From: Candidatus Omnitrophota bacterium
GTDB lineage: Bacteria; Hinthialibacterota; Hinthialibacteria; Hinthialibacterales; JAKPRU01
Direction of reading: 5' to 3'
NCBI GenBank assembly: GCA_029570205.1
Contig: JAKQSI010000070.1
Coordinates: 1 to 64,000, forward strand
Length of the DNA: 64,000 nt
The position numbers and the translations under genes are program-made. The notes beneath the pieces are model-generated. The model saw nothing but the letters and a program-made list of their open reading frames with translations, did not search any database and was not told the origin of the DNA. Positions 53,152 through 62,950 of the stretch are shown here, piece by piece (position 1 is the first letter of the stretch; every line of letters starts with the position of its first letter).

Positions 53152-55173
53152 TCATTCCACGATCAATACACCGTGGATATGCAGATTCGGGATTGTTGCG
53201 GTGACCATTCCATCCTTCCAGGTCCATCGGATTTTCCCGCCGTCGGGAACCCATGAAATTGCCTTCGGCTTCTCTTCGGTCCGAATCTTTACACCGATCG
53301 GCCCGACTTCAGGAATAAAGTCGATGATTCCGTACCGGTCAACATGCGGCGCGTTCGCCACGTTCAACAGATGAACACTCAATCGCCCGTCTCGTGTCCG
53401 CCGCAAAGCCACATCAATACACGGCGGCCCATCAATTTCCACAGCCGGATTCTGAAAGAGCGGATCGACTATCTCCCGAACACACTCGCGCAAGTATGGA
53501 TGATGGCTTCGGAAGAAATCAAGCGCCAGAGGACCATAGACAGCGCCGATTTTCCCCTTGCCGAACGGAACGACTGTTGATGCTACCTCGCCGTCCTTCC
53601 GCGTATCCCGGGTCGGATAGCGATACCCGACCGCCACCGCTTCCGTGGGAACTACTTTCTGCCAAATCCCGTTCGCATTGGCAATCCCCGCAATCCCTCC
53701 GATTGCCGCATTACATGCCAATTCCGCGCGGATCTCTTTCGGCTCTCCCTCGAAAGTCACGCCCAAATGCGGCTCAAATAATCTCGCGCATTTTTCGCCC
53801 ATCAACAGAAGACTCCCCCCATTTTCTACATACCGGAGTAATGTATTCTTGAAATCCTCCGGGAGCTTGTAGCAATCCGGAACGACTACTAATGGAAACT
53901 CGTTTAAACGAGGCTCCAATTGGTACTCCGCCAATACATCAACAGAATAATGCAACTCCAATAGCGCGTGCAGCGCGCCCTCCAATTCGTCATAGCATCC
54001 CCACGGCGAAAACACGTTATCCGAACGATCCCATATCGTCTCCGCCGAGAGCAGCACCGCAACTTGTGGGACTGTCCTGCTCTTAAAACCGGCTTCCTTC
54101 CTTTCACGGCAGAAGTCCGACACCTGCCCCAGTGTTTCAATCATAGCATCCGGAAGATACCCGGACCGCGTCGGATTATTATAGATTTGAAACCCGCCTC
54201 CCTGCATCAACACCACGGCGGATTCCTGCTGTAGATGGACCGGGGTTTTCAGGCTCCAATCCAACTTTTGTCCTTTATCAAACCCCCACGCCATCAAATC
54301 CCAGGGCATTCCTGTACTCGCCAGATATCGCGCCTCAACCCGGGCGCGATCGACCGAGAGACCCGGCGAATAATCCCCGGACAAGTAATCTAATCTGGCG
54401 CGGACCGGCAGGGGAGCCAGGGTCGAGTACATCCAGTTACTTGTAATCTGCAAATTCGGCCGGAACGCATGAAGTGCATCTACCCAACGGCATAGATAGT
54501 CTTCATAATGCCGCCGATGAAACATCTTCCACTCCAGCCAATTCGGCTCGGAACGGTCTTTGGGAGCGATATCGAGACCCGTTTCTTTTTTCCACGCTTC
54601 CAGCGCGGCGGGAGAATAGTCCAGCTTGGTTGCCCAACATTCTCCATCTACCCATAATCCGTCGAGATCGTACTTGGATACCACCTCCTTCAGCTGCGGT
54701 ATCAATAATTCATCAATGTACCGCCCGAAGACACTCGTCGCATTCGGATCGACTTTCCCCTCCGCGTCAAGCCGCGCCCATTCAGGATGATGCTCCACCG
54801 CCACACTGTCCCACACACCGGAGTAATGGATATAAAGACCGACACCGTGCTCCTTTGTTACTTTCCGCCAGATGGCCAATGAATCCTTCACGATTCCCGG
54901 CGACGGCCAGCCGATCTCCGTCGGATAGCCCGTATATCCCGCGTGTCCCTTGCAGTCATATTGCACATAGTCCGGCCGAACTCTCGTGAGTAATCGATCT
55001 ATCATATCTTCCGTGATGTCGGCCCCGAGAGACGTATCATTCTGATTCGGATGCAAATCGAAATGCAGTCCAAAAAAGGCGTCCCGCCTCGGAACAGGAC
55101 GCTTCTCCGCCTCGCAAGGAACGGACATGTTCATCACAACAATCAGGCCGATTGAGGCAATAAACCGAAACAT
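53152..55173 (-). CDS. Secreted GH29/GH42-like glycoside hydrolase candidate
   Basis: 673 residues. Signal peptide FRFIASIGLIVVMNMSVPCE, a TIM-barrel domain with GH29-like text (FFGLHFDLHPNQND; GVGLYIHYSGVWDSVAVEHH; DLDGLWVDGECWATKLDYSP, where D of WVDGE is a nucleophile candidate). A trimerisation-like domain follows (VAVLLSAETIWDRSDNV; FPLVVVPDCYKLPEDFKNTL, LRYVENGGSLLLMGEK) and a beta domain with RLSVHLLNVANAPHV. The design parallels the gene at 17271. Enzyme specificity (fucoside or galactoside) is inferred only. It begins a minus-strand sugar-catabolism group. Confidence 0.72.
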   Translation of the reverse strand: MFRFIASIGLIVVMNMSVPCEAEKRPVPRRDAFFGLHFDLHPNQNDTSLGADITEDMIDRLLTRVRPDYVQYDCKGHAGYTGYPTEIGWPSPGIVKDSLAIWRKVTKEHGVGLYIHYSGVWDSVAVEHHPEWARLDAEGKVDPNATSVFGRYIDELLIPQLKEVVSKYDLDGLWVDGECWATKLDYSPAALEAWKKETGLDIAPKDRSEPNWLEWKMFHRRHYEDYLCRWVDALHAFRPNLQITSNWMYSTLAPLPVRARLDYLSGDYSPGLSVDRARVEARYLASTGMPWDLMAWGFDKGQKLDWSLKTPVHLQQESAVVLMQGGGFQIYNNPTRSGYLPDAMIETLGQVSDFCRERKEAGFKSRTVPQVAVLLSAETIWDRSDNVFSPWGCYDELEGALHALLELHYSVDVLAEYQLEPRLNEFPLVVVPDCYKLPEDFKNTLLRYVENGGSLLLMGEKCARLFEPHLGVTFEGEPKEIRAELACNAAIGGIAGIANANGIWQKVVPTEAVAVGYRYPTRDTRKDGEVASTVVPFGKGKIGAVYGPLALDFFRSHHPYLRECVREIVDPLFQNPAVEIDGPPCIDVALRRTRDGRLSVHLLNVANAPHVDRYGIIDFIPEVGPIGVKIRTEEKPKAISWVPDGGKIRWTWKDGMVTATIPNLHIHGVLIVE

Positions 55174-55294
55174 GGTATTCTCCTTTCACTTTGAAGGCTT
55201 TATATTCTCCGGACCTTCCTGCCTTTCTGCATTTTCGGAATAGCCGACAAGCCCGAACAGATCTGGCAACATAGACATGAAACCGCTACACCTT

Positions 55295-55620
55295 CTATTC
55301 GTGCCGATTTCCGAGCGCCCTTGTCATCTCCGCAATCGCCACTTTCACGGACATCAATTGAACCGACGCGGTACATTTCGACTCCCCGCCGTCCCTGTTC
55401 CGCAGCAACTGCCCATGCGGGTCCAGACAGGTAACCTTACCCGAATGGTCGCCGCAACGTAACATTCTTCGCCTCTCCGATCGAATACCGGCAGGAACCG
55501 CACGCCTCCATGTCGTTTCCGCACCGAGGCCGTTCCCCCATACAATCTTTAACTCCGGACTCTGCCCCAGTACACGTGCCGCCAGGAACATTACATTCTT
55601 TTCCTCGCGAATATCATATT
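55295..55620 (-). pseudogene. Probable relic of a PQQ/FG-GAP-like beta-propeller
   Basis: On the minus strand one frame reads VRFLPVFDRRGEECYVAAT (about 55514-55458) and another continues DHSGKVTCLDPHGQLLRN, then GGESKCT. Joined, they look like a propeller blade (P-V-x-D-x-x-G-E-x-x-Y-V-A-A-T-x-x-G-K-V-x-C-L-D-x-x-G). A frameshift separates them, and no start or full-length gene exists. It accounts for most of the 450-base gap between the GH-like gene and the enolase-family gene. Confidence 0.4.
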
Positions 55621-55623
55621 TTA

Positions 55624-56727
55624 TCACATCCTTATGTCCCTTCGCCGGATTGTATAATGTTCCAGTGCATCCATATTCACATTCGGCCTGTCGCGATGTT
55701 CCTGCGGAACATTGATGATTCCGTCTACAACCTCGATGGGCGGTGAGATGATATCCTCCACGAACCATCGGCTACTGGCCTCCACATCTGTCGGATAAGT
55801 ACAATTCGGCAATAAGGCCAGATACAGCGCATGAACGGCAGCGATCCCGAGTTCCGGCATAGTGCCCACCCAGTTTGGAATACCGCGATTCATACAGAGG
55901 TCATGGATTCGCTTTGCCCTGCCGATTCCACCGACACGCTGGATTTTGATATTGACTATCCGACAGGCCTGCCTGTCGATACACTGGCGCACGGCCTCCT
56001 CATCACAGGCACTTTCATCAATACAAATCGGCGTTGAAATCCGCGACTGCAATTTCGCGAGTCCGTCCCAATTCATTTTCGCGAACGGCTGCTCGATCAT
56101 TATCAATCCCATTTTGTCGATCTCGTCGAGGATCGGGAAATCCTCCTCTCCGTATGCCGCATTAGCATCTACCATCAAAGGAACACCTGCGAATGTCCCA
56201 TGAACTACTCTCAACGGCTCGATGTCCCAGCCCGGTCGGATTTTAATTTTCAACCGTTTATAGCCATCCGCCATGTACCGCCTGCACGCGCTGACGAGTT
56301 CAGGGATACTCGAGCAGATCCCCACCGCCAAACCGGACTCAATGGGATGGAAATCCACACCCAATACATCGGTAAACGACCTGTTCTCCTCCTGTACCAT
56401 CAAATCCCACAGGGCGCCCTCCAGTCCGGCCCACGCGAACGGCTCGGACATTCCCGCTGCGAGCATCTCCGAAACAAAGCCCGGCCGAAAATCGTTTCGT
56501 TCCAGAAGAGTCGGGATTGCGTACTCCAGAAGAAAATCCCACGTCGATTCCGGTGTCTCACCGGAATAAAAACCGCCCGACATCGGCGAAGCCTCCCCAA
56601 ATGCGATAATACCGTCCCGCTCGATTTGAATTACAATGGACTCTTTCGCATCCACCTCGCCTGAACTGATACGGAACGCCTCCGTCATCGGAATAACAAC
56701 GTGAATAAGACAAATGCGATTCGCCAT
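55624..56727 (-). CDS. Enolase-superfamily protein, OSBS/NSAR (MenC)-like
   Basis: 367 residues of the mandelate racemase/muconate lactonizing enolase superfamily. Catalytic pattern: KIK at K160/K162, metal ligands D187 (MVDANAAY), E212 (MIEQPF), D237 (CIDESA), and the opposing base K261 (NIKIQRVGG). The WVGTMPELGIAAVHALYLAL ending is that of the MenC2/N-succinylamino-acid-racemase branch. It could be o-succinylbenzoate synthase or an N-acylamino-acid or dipeptide racemase. Because mqnE implies futalosine menaquinone synthesis, a racemase role is more likely. Part of the minus-strand run. Confidence 0.85.
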   Translation of the reverse strand: MANRICLIHVVIPMTEAFRISSGEVDAKESIVIQIERDGIIAFGEASPMSGGFYSGETPESTWDFLLEYAIPTLLERNDFRPGFVSEMLAAGMSEPFAWAGLEGALWDLMVQEENRSFTDVLGVDFHPIESGLAVGICSSIPELVSACRRYMADGYKRLKIKIRPGWDIEPLRVVHGTFAGVPLMVDANAAYGEEDFPILDEIDKMGLIMIEQPFAKMNWDGLAKLQSRISTPICIDESACDEEAVRQCIDRQACRIVNIKIQRVGGIGRAKRIHDLCMNRGIPNWVGTMPELGIAAVHALYLALLPNCTYPTDVEASSRWFVEDIISPPIEVVDGIINVPQEHRDRPNVNMDALEHYTIRRRDIRM

Positions 56728-56762
56728 GATCTACCTCTTTCGGACCCCGCAACACATATCCT

Positions 56763-58793
56763 TTACTCCTCTCTTTGTTTCAGGATGACCGGCCTGCCGT
56801 CACGATCCGTAATCCGCAGGCTACCCGCCCATTCCCCGCCCGCATTCAGTACCTTCATTAGAATAAAATTGTTTCCTTTAACGAGATGAACGGATACCTC
56901 GTCCTGGTCCGGCTCCCAAAGCCGCCCTCCCTCGTACTCATGAACCAGGCGACCGTTCAGCCGGCAAAATACGTCGTCATTGCTTCCGATTTTAAATAGG
57001 ACGTCCCTTTCATCGTCGCTTTGAATCTCGGCATACAGGTAACTCCCGACCTCCCCATTGGTCCCAAGCGTCCGCTGCAAATCCACCATTCCAAGAGGAT
57101 CCGTCACCGAGATCTTCTTCCAGGATATCTGTGTATCCTTTACCTGAACCGGAACAGCAACCCGGATCGGCTTGTCCACAGGAATCAGATCCCCCTGTAG
57201 CAATTCGGCCCGGCTCCCCACCGGACCAAGCGCCCACCAGTGTACAATACATCCGTTCCTCCGGGCCATATCCGAAAGAACTTCCGTCGCACCCAGCGCC
57301 GTCAGTCGTTTGACTAATGGGAGCCGCAGCGTGCTGTCTGTCGAAGCCTGAGCGGCGGCCGCACACAACCGAATCGCTGCCTCTTTCTGCTGATTCTTCT
57401 CAAGGTCGAGCGAGACTCGAATCGCCGCTTCCGCGGCGGCATTCCTGATATCTTGATCCTCTTGTTCAAGCGCGGCCTGTAGAATGTCCTTAGAGGATCC
57501 GTTACCGAACGATCCGAGCGCTTTGAGAGCCGCCATTCGCAGGTATTTGTTCTCGCTTGCCGCCGCTTTGGTGACAGCCGGCAACGCCGCCTCATCCGCA
57601 CGACTACCTAAAATCCCGACCCACACCGTCTCCATTTCCGCCGATGCGCCATCCATCGCCCGGATCACGGCCTGTGTCGTATCCTCCCCGGGGATCTGTG
57701 CCAGGGTCTCGGAAACGGCTTGTACGAGACGCTCGTCTCTGGTCTGAACGGCTTCCCTCCCGATCGTAATCAATACCGGCGTCGCCTCGGTGATAGCCGA
57801 ATCTGTTCGCCCCGCCAGTACCGAGACCAGCGCGGCCCGATCTGCGCCCCTCGACCTGTTTAATGAATTGATAAGAATCCGGGTAACCGTCTCGCCCGGC
57901 ATAAGGGCCAGTTGGTCCCGCGCGGCCCCAGTGAGTACCGGATCGCTGCCTCCCAGCGCCTCCAACAACTCCGGCATTGCTTTCTCACCACACGCATGCG
58001 CGAGGCCGGATAAGGCTGCGCCTTTGACTAGCGAACAGGACACCTCGTTCCAGAGCCGGTGGTACACGGATTCCGGGCCCCGCCCATTGCCCCGCTCCCT
58101 GGCAGTCTCCGCCCACTGCAGAAGCGCATCCGCAGCGGCTTTCTTTTCCGCATCCGAGCCGCGTTCCCATATCCGCCATAGGGCTTTTGCAGACCGTGAA
58201 TCTCCCAGGCGGCCCGCTGCCGCTATCGCCGTCAGCCGAACACTCTCATTCTCATCGGAGAGCGCTCGTACCACCGCCGAACTCACAGACGGGTCTTTCC
58301 GCGCCCCCAATGTTTTCACCAGAGCCGCCTTCCATTCCGGCTCCCTCGCGTTGCGTAGTGCATCGGCAACGGCCTTCGTGGCGCTCGGATCGGGAATCCG
58401 CTCCAGCGCCCATCGCGCCATCTCGCGCTCCTCCGGAACGTCTAATCGCTCCGAAAGGACGGCAACCGATTCCTTGCCCCCCACCAGGGAAATCAATCGA
58501 TATGCGAAATCCTTGACCTCGCGCTTGTGCGCCCCCTTCACGGCGCCCAGAAGAAACACTTCGGCAGCCGCCTGCTCCTCGCGCGCGCCTGGCCTGGTAG
58601 ACTGGTAGACAATCCGCTCCGCGGCCTGTTTCGCCTGGAGGCGCGCTGTCGCATCGCCGGTCTCCATTCGATCGAATTCCGACACGAGCGGCTCGACTAT
58701 CCCCGGAGATTTCAATTCGTGTACGGTAGCCGTAGAACAGGAGTATAGGAACAGGCTGAAAGCAAGAATCGTAATATATCGCCATTTCGTCAT
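56763..58793 (-). CDS. HEAT-repeat lipoprotein
   Basis: 676 residues. Signal peptide with lipobox LFLYSC, then about 12 HEAT-like helical repeats (ALERIPDPSATKAVADALRN; LVKTLGARKDPSVSSAVVRA; ENESVRLTAIAAAGRLGDSR). The C-terminal beta domain of ~130 residues (DVLFKIGSNDDVFCRLNGRL, VKGNNFILMKVLNAGGEWAG) resembles jelly-roll modules of secreted sugar-acting proteins. GGAGA precedes ATG 58793. Probably an outer-envelope scaffold or binding protein. Its stop is 21 bases from the next downstream gap, and the upstream oxidoreductase gene is 20 bases away, so cotranscription is likely. Confidence 0.82.
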   Translation of the reverse strand: MTKWRYITILAFSLFLYSCSTATVHELKSPGIVEPLVSEFDRMETGDATARLQAKQAAERIVYQSTRPGAREEQAAAEVFLLGAVKGAHKREVKDFAYRLISLVGGKESVAVLSERLDVPEEREMARWALERIPDPSATKAVADALRNAREPEWKAALVKTLGARKDPSVSSAVVRALSDENESVRLTAIAAAGRLGDSRSAKALWRIWERGSDAEKKAAADALLQWAETARERGNGRGPESVYHRLWNEVSCSLVKGAALSGLAHACGEKAMPELLEALGGSDPVLTGAARDQLALMPGETVTRILINSLNRSRGADRAALVSVLAGRTDSAITEATPVLITIGREAVQTRDERLVQAVSETLAQIPGEDTTQAVIRAMDGASAEMETVWVGILGSRADEAALPAVTKAAASENKYLRMAALKALGSFGNGSSKDILQAALEQEDQDIRNAAAEAAIRVSLDLEKNQQKEAAIRLCAAAAQASTDSTLRLPLVKRLTALGATEVLSDMARRNGCIVHWWALGPVGSRAELLQGDLIPVDKPIRVAVPVQVKDTQISWKKISVTDPLGMVDLQRTLGTNGEVGSYLYAEIQSDDERDVLFKIGSNDDVFCRLNGRLVHEYEGGRLWEPDQDEVSVHLVKGNNFILMKVLNAGGEWAGSLRITDRDGRPVILKQREE

Positions 58794-58813
58794 TAGATTG
58801 TCTCCTTCGTCGT

Positions 58814-60091
58814 TCACAGATACCACGGCGCGCGATACGGTTTGACTAACCAGCGGTTCGCTTCGGGATCATCTACAAACTCCTCCCGATCCGGGTCCCA
58901 GTACAGTTTGCGACCAAGCCGCAGCGCGATATTACTCAGATGCGCAACAGAAACCGAGCGATGTCCGACCTCCACATCGCATATCGGACGTTTGCGCGCA
59001 CGAATGCTGTTCAGCCAATCGGCATGATGGTCATTGCTTTCATACAGGTGGACATCTTTCGGACCCAGAATCTCATACATCAGATCCTTCGGTTCGCTGT
59101 CCATCCCGCCGCGCCAGACATGTACCCACCCATCTGCGCCCTCGAATCGAGTTCCGTGCTCCGGATTCGTAGCGATCATCGTAACTCCATTCGCATATTG
59201 CAGAGTCACACTGAAGTCGGTATACGTTTCAAAAAGCCCCTCACTCGGAAGTGTACCGGTCCCCTCAACGGAAATCGGGCCGGTGAGATCCGTGCCAAGG
59301 CCCCATTGCGCGATATCGAAATGATGCGCACCCCAGTCTGTCATCTGCCCGCCGGAATAGTCGAAAAACCAGCGGAAATTCCAGAACGTCCGGTCCTTGT
59401 TATAGGGAACCCACGGCGCGGGACCGAGATACATATTCCAATCGAAGCCATCGGGCGGATCGCTGTCGGGCGCCTCGCCCCCGGCCGAACCATTCGGCAA
59501 GAACACCTTTACCGTATGAACCCTGCCGATCCTGCCGCTTCGGACCAGTTCGCAGGTAAATCGGAAACGCCAATCGGAGCGCTGCTGGCTTCCGACCTGG
59601 AAAATACGATTATACCGGCGAACGGCTTTCACTAGTGCTTTGCCTTCGCCGATAGTCAGCGTCAACGGCTTTTCGCAGTAGATATCTTTGCCGGCCTCAC
59701 ATGCCGAGACGGCAATTCGGGTATGCCAGTGATCCGGCGTAGCAATGACTACCGCATCGATATCGTCGCGGTCCAGCAGCTCGCGGAAGTCGTTGTAGGA
59801 AGCGCAGTTCTGATTCCCGTACTTTTCATTGGCTCTCCGCCGGGCTTTTTCCCGATGTTCCTGGAACACGTCGCAAACCGCGAGAATCTGTGCCTCTGAG
59901 TTGTCCAGGAACTTGCGGAAATGGTAATTGCCCTGGCCGCCGAGACCGATAAACCCAAGGGTGATCCGGTCGTTCGGCGCGGTACCAGCCTGGGGTCGTG
60001 AGGGCCGTGTAAGGCAGGCCGACGCCAGGGCTCCCGCCATTCCTTTCCCTGCCCGATTAAGAAAACTTCGGCGTGTAATTCGGTTTGGCAT
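58814..60091 (-). CDS. Tat-exported Gfo/Idh/MocA-family oxidoreductase
   Basis: 425 residues. A twin-arginine signal (ITRRSFLNRAGKGMAGALAS) precedes a GFO/IDH/MocA NAD(P)-binding domain (ITLGFIGLGGQGNYHF; DAVVIATPDHWHTRIAVSAC; KDIYCEKPLTLTIGEGKALV with the catalytic-type E-K-P) and a C-terminal domain with GAHHFDIAQWGLG. Such exported members are abundant in Planctomycetes-type genomes and oxidise or reduce sugars bound at the cell surface. GGAGGAAT precedes ATG 60091. Immediately upstream of the HEAT lipoprotein gene. Confidence 0.92.
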   Translation of the reverse strand: MPNRITRRSFLNRAGKGMAGALASACLTRPSRPQAGTAPNDRITLGFIGLGGQGNYHFRKFLDNSEAQILAVCDVFQEHREKARRRANEKYGNQNCASYNDFRELLDRDDIDAVVIATPDHWHTRIAVSACEAGKDIYCEKPLTLTIGEGKALVKAVRRYNRIFQVGSQQRSDWRFRFTCELVRSGRIGRVHTVKVFLPNGSAGGEAPDSDPPDGFDWNMYLGPAPWVPYNKDRTFWNFRWFFDYSGGQMTDWGAHHFDIAQWGLGTDLTGPISVEGTGTLPSEGLFETYTDFSVTLQYANGVTMIATNPEHGTRFEGADGWVHVWRGGMDSEPKDLMYEILGPKDVHLYESNDHHADWLNSIRARKRPICDVEVGHRSVSVAHLSNIALRLGRKLYWDPDREEFVDDPEANRWLVKPYRAPWYL

Positions 60092-60252
60092 TCTATTCCT
60101 CCATCGCCCGTATCGGTCTGTCCCGAAACGGAACATTTACCTGTAGCGATTTCATTACCTTACGGAGAACATCAATCCGGGATTCCTGAGGTTCTGCCCG
60201 ACTATTGTTACTCGAATCTCAACCACCGCGACAACCGTGGGCCGTTACCGGA

Positions 60253-62766
60253 TCACATCGGCGGTTTGTCGAGATACTCAAATGAATACCCGAACGTGAA
60301 CACCTGACCCGTTTTCAGTTCGACAGGTTTCGTGGTCAATTCCAGGTTCGCCTGCCGACAGGGCGGCGCCCACCAGAAACCCGTTTTGACGATCTGTTCC
60401 GGCTTGTATTTCAACAGGATCCCACACTTCGCCTCGTGATTGAACAGGGCGCATTGCCCCGTTCCCTTCTGCAACAAATCCTCCAACGGTCCTTTATTTC
60501 CTTGCCAGTCCTTATTGAACGGCATCCACTTGTCGGTCTTGACATAAGCGGTAAAGACCGCGCTATCCTCGCTCCTGGTGAAGGTACAGAAATGCGGAAT
60601 CAGCTTGAATTGATACGCCTGCGGTTCAGCGCCTTCTTGAATCACAAAGGTCTCGAATCGGACTTTCTCCGGCTCATCGGCCCTGAAGCCGATTCGTCTA
60701 ATCAGAACCGATCCGTCGGGAAAATCGCCGGCGAGCTGTAACCCGTTCGCATCGGCTACCGCATGGAACGGTCCGGGGGATTTCCAGCCGTCGCCGGTCA
60801 ATCGGACTTCCCGAATGGTTCCGATCCAGAACGGGTCGCCGAGACGTCCGCCACCTTCTCTCGGGGCGAGCATGTTCCTGCCGGATGGCTTGTGGATCAT
60901 TTCGACTACTTTGCCGCTGTCCTCGGGAATAATGGTCAGCTGCCAGACGGCATTCTCGATCCGCTGGGCGGCATACCTTCGCCCGACCGCCTCTGTGATC
61001 TCCTTGAAGTAGTCGGCGGCGGGGCGGGTCTCGGCGGCCATGGACATGTTGTAGCGTTTGCAGAGGTCAATGTATCGGTCCATCACGTGCCGCTGCGGCT
61101 TCGGTAATCCCACAATGTATTCCCCGTCCTTGTACTCTAATGTCGCACAGGTTTCCAGCACGGCCTTGTGAGCGCAAATCGAGGCTTTTTCCACACGTGC
61201 GCGGACCGCTTTGTCTTTCGTCGAGTGGAGCGCCCGGTCGAAATACGCGAGGGACTTCAACGAGATTTCCGGGGTCAGCCCGACCTCTGCGGTGGAGGGG
61301 AAACAACCCGGATGCATCCCGCAGGCATTCGCGTTATCATGCAGCATTGTGAGATAATCCATGATCGGCTGGGCGGCGTCCGCATAGTGTAATCGACAGA
61401 ACTCCTGCACAAGGTCCCAGCTGTTCCGCGAGGGATCCCAGATGCACCGGGAAATCACGTAGTTGCGAAGGTCGCACATCTCCCCGGTGTTGCCGTTCCC
61501 GTTGGCCTGCATAAAAAGACCTTTGACATGATTCTGCAAAAAGTACTGCACATTCGGACCGATGCTGCGCAGATTGGGGAATGGGAGATCGTAGCAACGG
61601 AAATTCGTGTTGTAATTCCACACCCAGATGTCGTCACAGATTTTCCCCCAGTCTTCCATATCTTTACAGAACTCGCGGTTCCGCGAGCAGTCGGGATCGT
61701 TGATCGGGTGAAGCGTACAGCATTCAATACTGCATAATTGAATCTGTACATTCTTTCGGGGTTGGATCGTTTTCGGCGCTTTGCGTGTGTACCAGTAAGC
61801 CAGCGTGCCGATTTTTACATCGGGATATTTCTTCTCGACCCGTTCGGCAACCGCGTTCACAAAGGCCAGGTGAGATCCCATCGGCGTGCCTTCCCGCCGG
61901 TTGATTTCCTCGCAACGCTCGCAGCGGCAGTAGGCATCGTTGTCGTTCTGGCTTACACTGATGTTCTTCTGGCCGGGATTCTGATCGAGTTCTTTAATTA
62001 CGTTTTGAGCGACGATCTCGATCACCTCCGGATTCGTTACACAGACCTCCGGTCCGCCGCCGCCTATCTCCAGGACTCGTTTCCCATCCACGAGCGCAAA
62101 ATACTCGGGATGGTCTTTTCCGAATTGCTCCACCGGGAGCAAGCGGTAAAGCGAATGATTAATCAGGTTCTGCCGGGTAATGCCGCCGAGTTTTTCATCT
62201 GTAGTCGTTGTGTTGACACGCAACTTCGCGGCAAATTCGGGATGGTCTGCGTTCTCTTTGTAGTAGCTCCATCGAAACGAAAACGGTGGGATATACTGAT
62301 AGTCTCCGCAGGGGATGCTCCATGAGGTCTTTTGTGGAATATAGGTGTGATCGAAAGTCAGGAATCGAATACCGAGATACTTTTCCATGAATTCATAGAC
62401 ACCATAGAGGGTCCCGCGCGGGCGACCGCCCGCGATAGCGATATGGTCCGCCTGAATGCGGATACGGAGACCTTCTTCACCCAGATCGTCAACCTGCAAT
62501 GCCACGGGACTGGCGGCCAACTCCGCTCCGGGGCCGATAAAAATGTTGCCCGTGCTTTTCGGCGCGGCATTACGAATCGGCAGATCAAGACCGACGGCCT
62601 GGCGGAACAGGCCTTGAAACTCCTCAGCGGCATATTGCTCGCTGGGAATCGCGTCTTTCGCCACCACAATGGTCCAGTTGTGCATTTGGGCAAGATCAAG
62701 ATTCTGCTGCCCGACTGCCGCTCCACAGGCGGCCAGGACAATCGAAACGAAAAGGAATGTGCGCAT
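60253..62766 (-). CDS. Secreted DUF4838-type (alpha-glucuronidase-like) protein
   Basis: 837 residues. Signal peptide RTFLFVSIVLAACGAAVG. The N-terminal region (IPSEQYAAEEFQGLFRQAVG, DHIAIAGGRPRGTLYGVYEF) resembles the N-terminal domain of GH67 alpha-glucuronidases. It is followed by a DUF4838-like barrel (NISVSQNDNDAYCRCERCEE with four Cys/acidic residues; GTLAYWYTRKAPKTIQPRKN; DDIWVWNYNTNF) and a C-terminal beta-sandwich. The CRCERC block may bind metal or form disulfides. GAGAGAGG precedes ATG 62766. Substrate unknown, probably acidic or deoxy sugars. Confidence 0.85.
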   Translation of the reverse strand: MRTFLFVSIVLAACGAAVGQQNLDLAQMHNWTIVVAKDAIPSEQYAAEEFQGLFRQAVGLDLPIRNAAPKSTGNIFIGPGAELAASPVALQVDDLGEEGLRIRIQADHIAIAGGRPRGTLYGVYEFMEKYLGIRFLTFDHTYIPQKTSWSIPCGDYQYIPPFSFRWSYYKENADHPEFAAKLRVNTTTTDEKLGGITRQNLINHSLYRLLPVEQFGKDHPEYFALVDGKRVLEIGGGGPEVCVTNPEVIEIVAQNVIKELDQNPGQKNISVSQNDNDAYCRCERCEEINRREGTPMGSHLAFVNAVAERVEKKYPDVKIGTLAYWYTRKAPKTIQPRKNVQIQLCSIECCTLHPINDPDCSRNREFCKDMEDWGKICDDIWVWNYNTNFRCYDLPFPNLRSIGPNVQYFLQNHVKGLFMQANGNGNTGEMCDLRNYVISRCIWDPSRNSWDLVQEFCRLHYADAAQPIMDYLTMLHDNANACGMHPGCFPSTAEVGLTPEISLKSLAYFDRALHSTKDKAVRARVEKASICAHKAVLETCATLEYKDGEYIVGLPKPQRHVMDRYIDLCKRYNMSMAAETRPAADYFKEITEAVGRRYAAQRIENAVWQLTIIPEDSGKVVEMIHKPSGRNMLAPREGGGRLGDPFWIGTIREVRLTGDGWKSPGPFHAVADANGLQLAGDFPDGSVLIRRIGFRADEPEKVRFETFVIQEGAEPQAYQFKLIPHFCTFTRSEDSAVFTAYVKTDKWMPFNKDWQGNKGPLEDLLQKGTGQCALFNHEAKCGILLKYKPEQIVKTGFWWAPPCRQANLELTTKPVELKTGQVFTFGYSFEYLDKPPM

Positions 62767-62950
62767 GATTCCAGGTCCTCTCTCATCAGGTTTTCCCAAA
62801 CGCTAACACACTCGCCATGGCCCGTAAAGACGGTGCAATGGCTTGAGGACAGGAAGAGGGGACTTGGCGACACTTTTCAACCCTTCTGCACGTTTCCCCA
62901 GTCGGTATACTCTGTTCAACTCCAGACTCACAGAGAGATTGAGAATAACC

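Noticed and set aside
62800-62950. SAM riboswitch before the methionine gene
   Set aside because: The gap shows no SAM-riboswitch-like core helices that I can identify, only a lone TATACT-like box.
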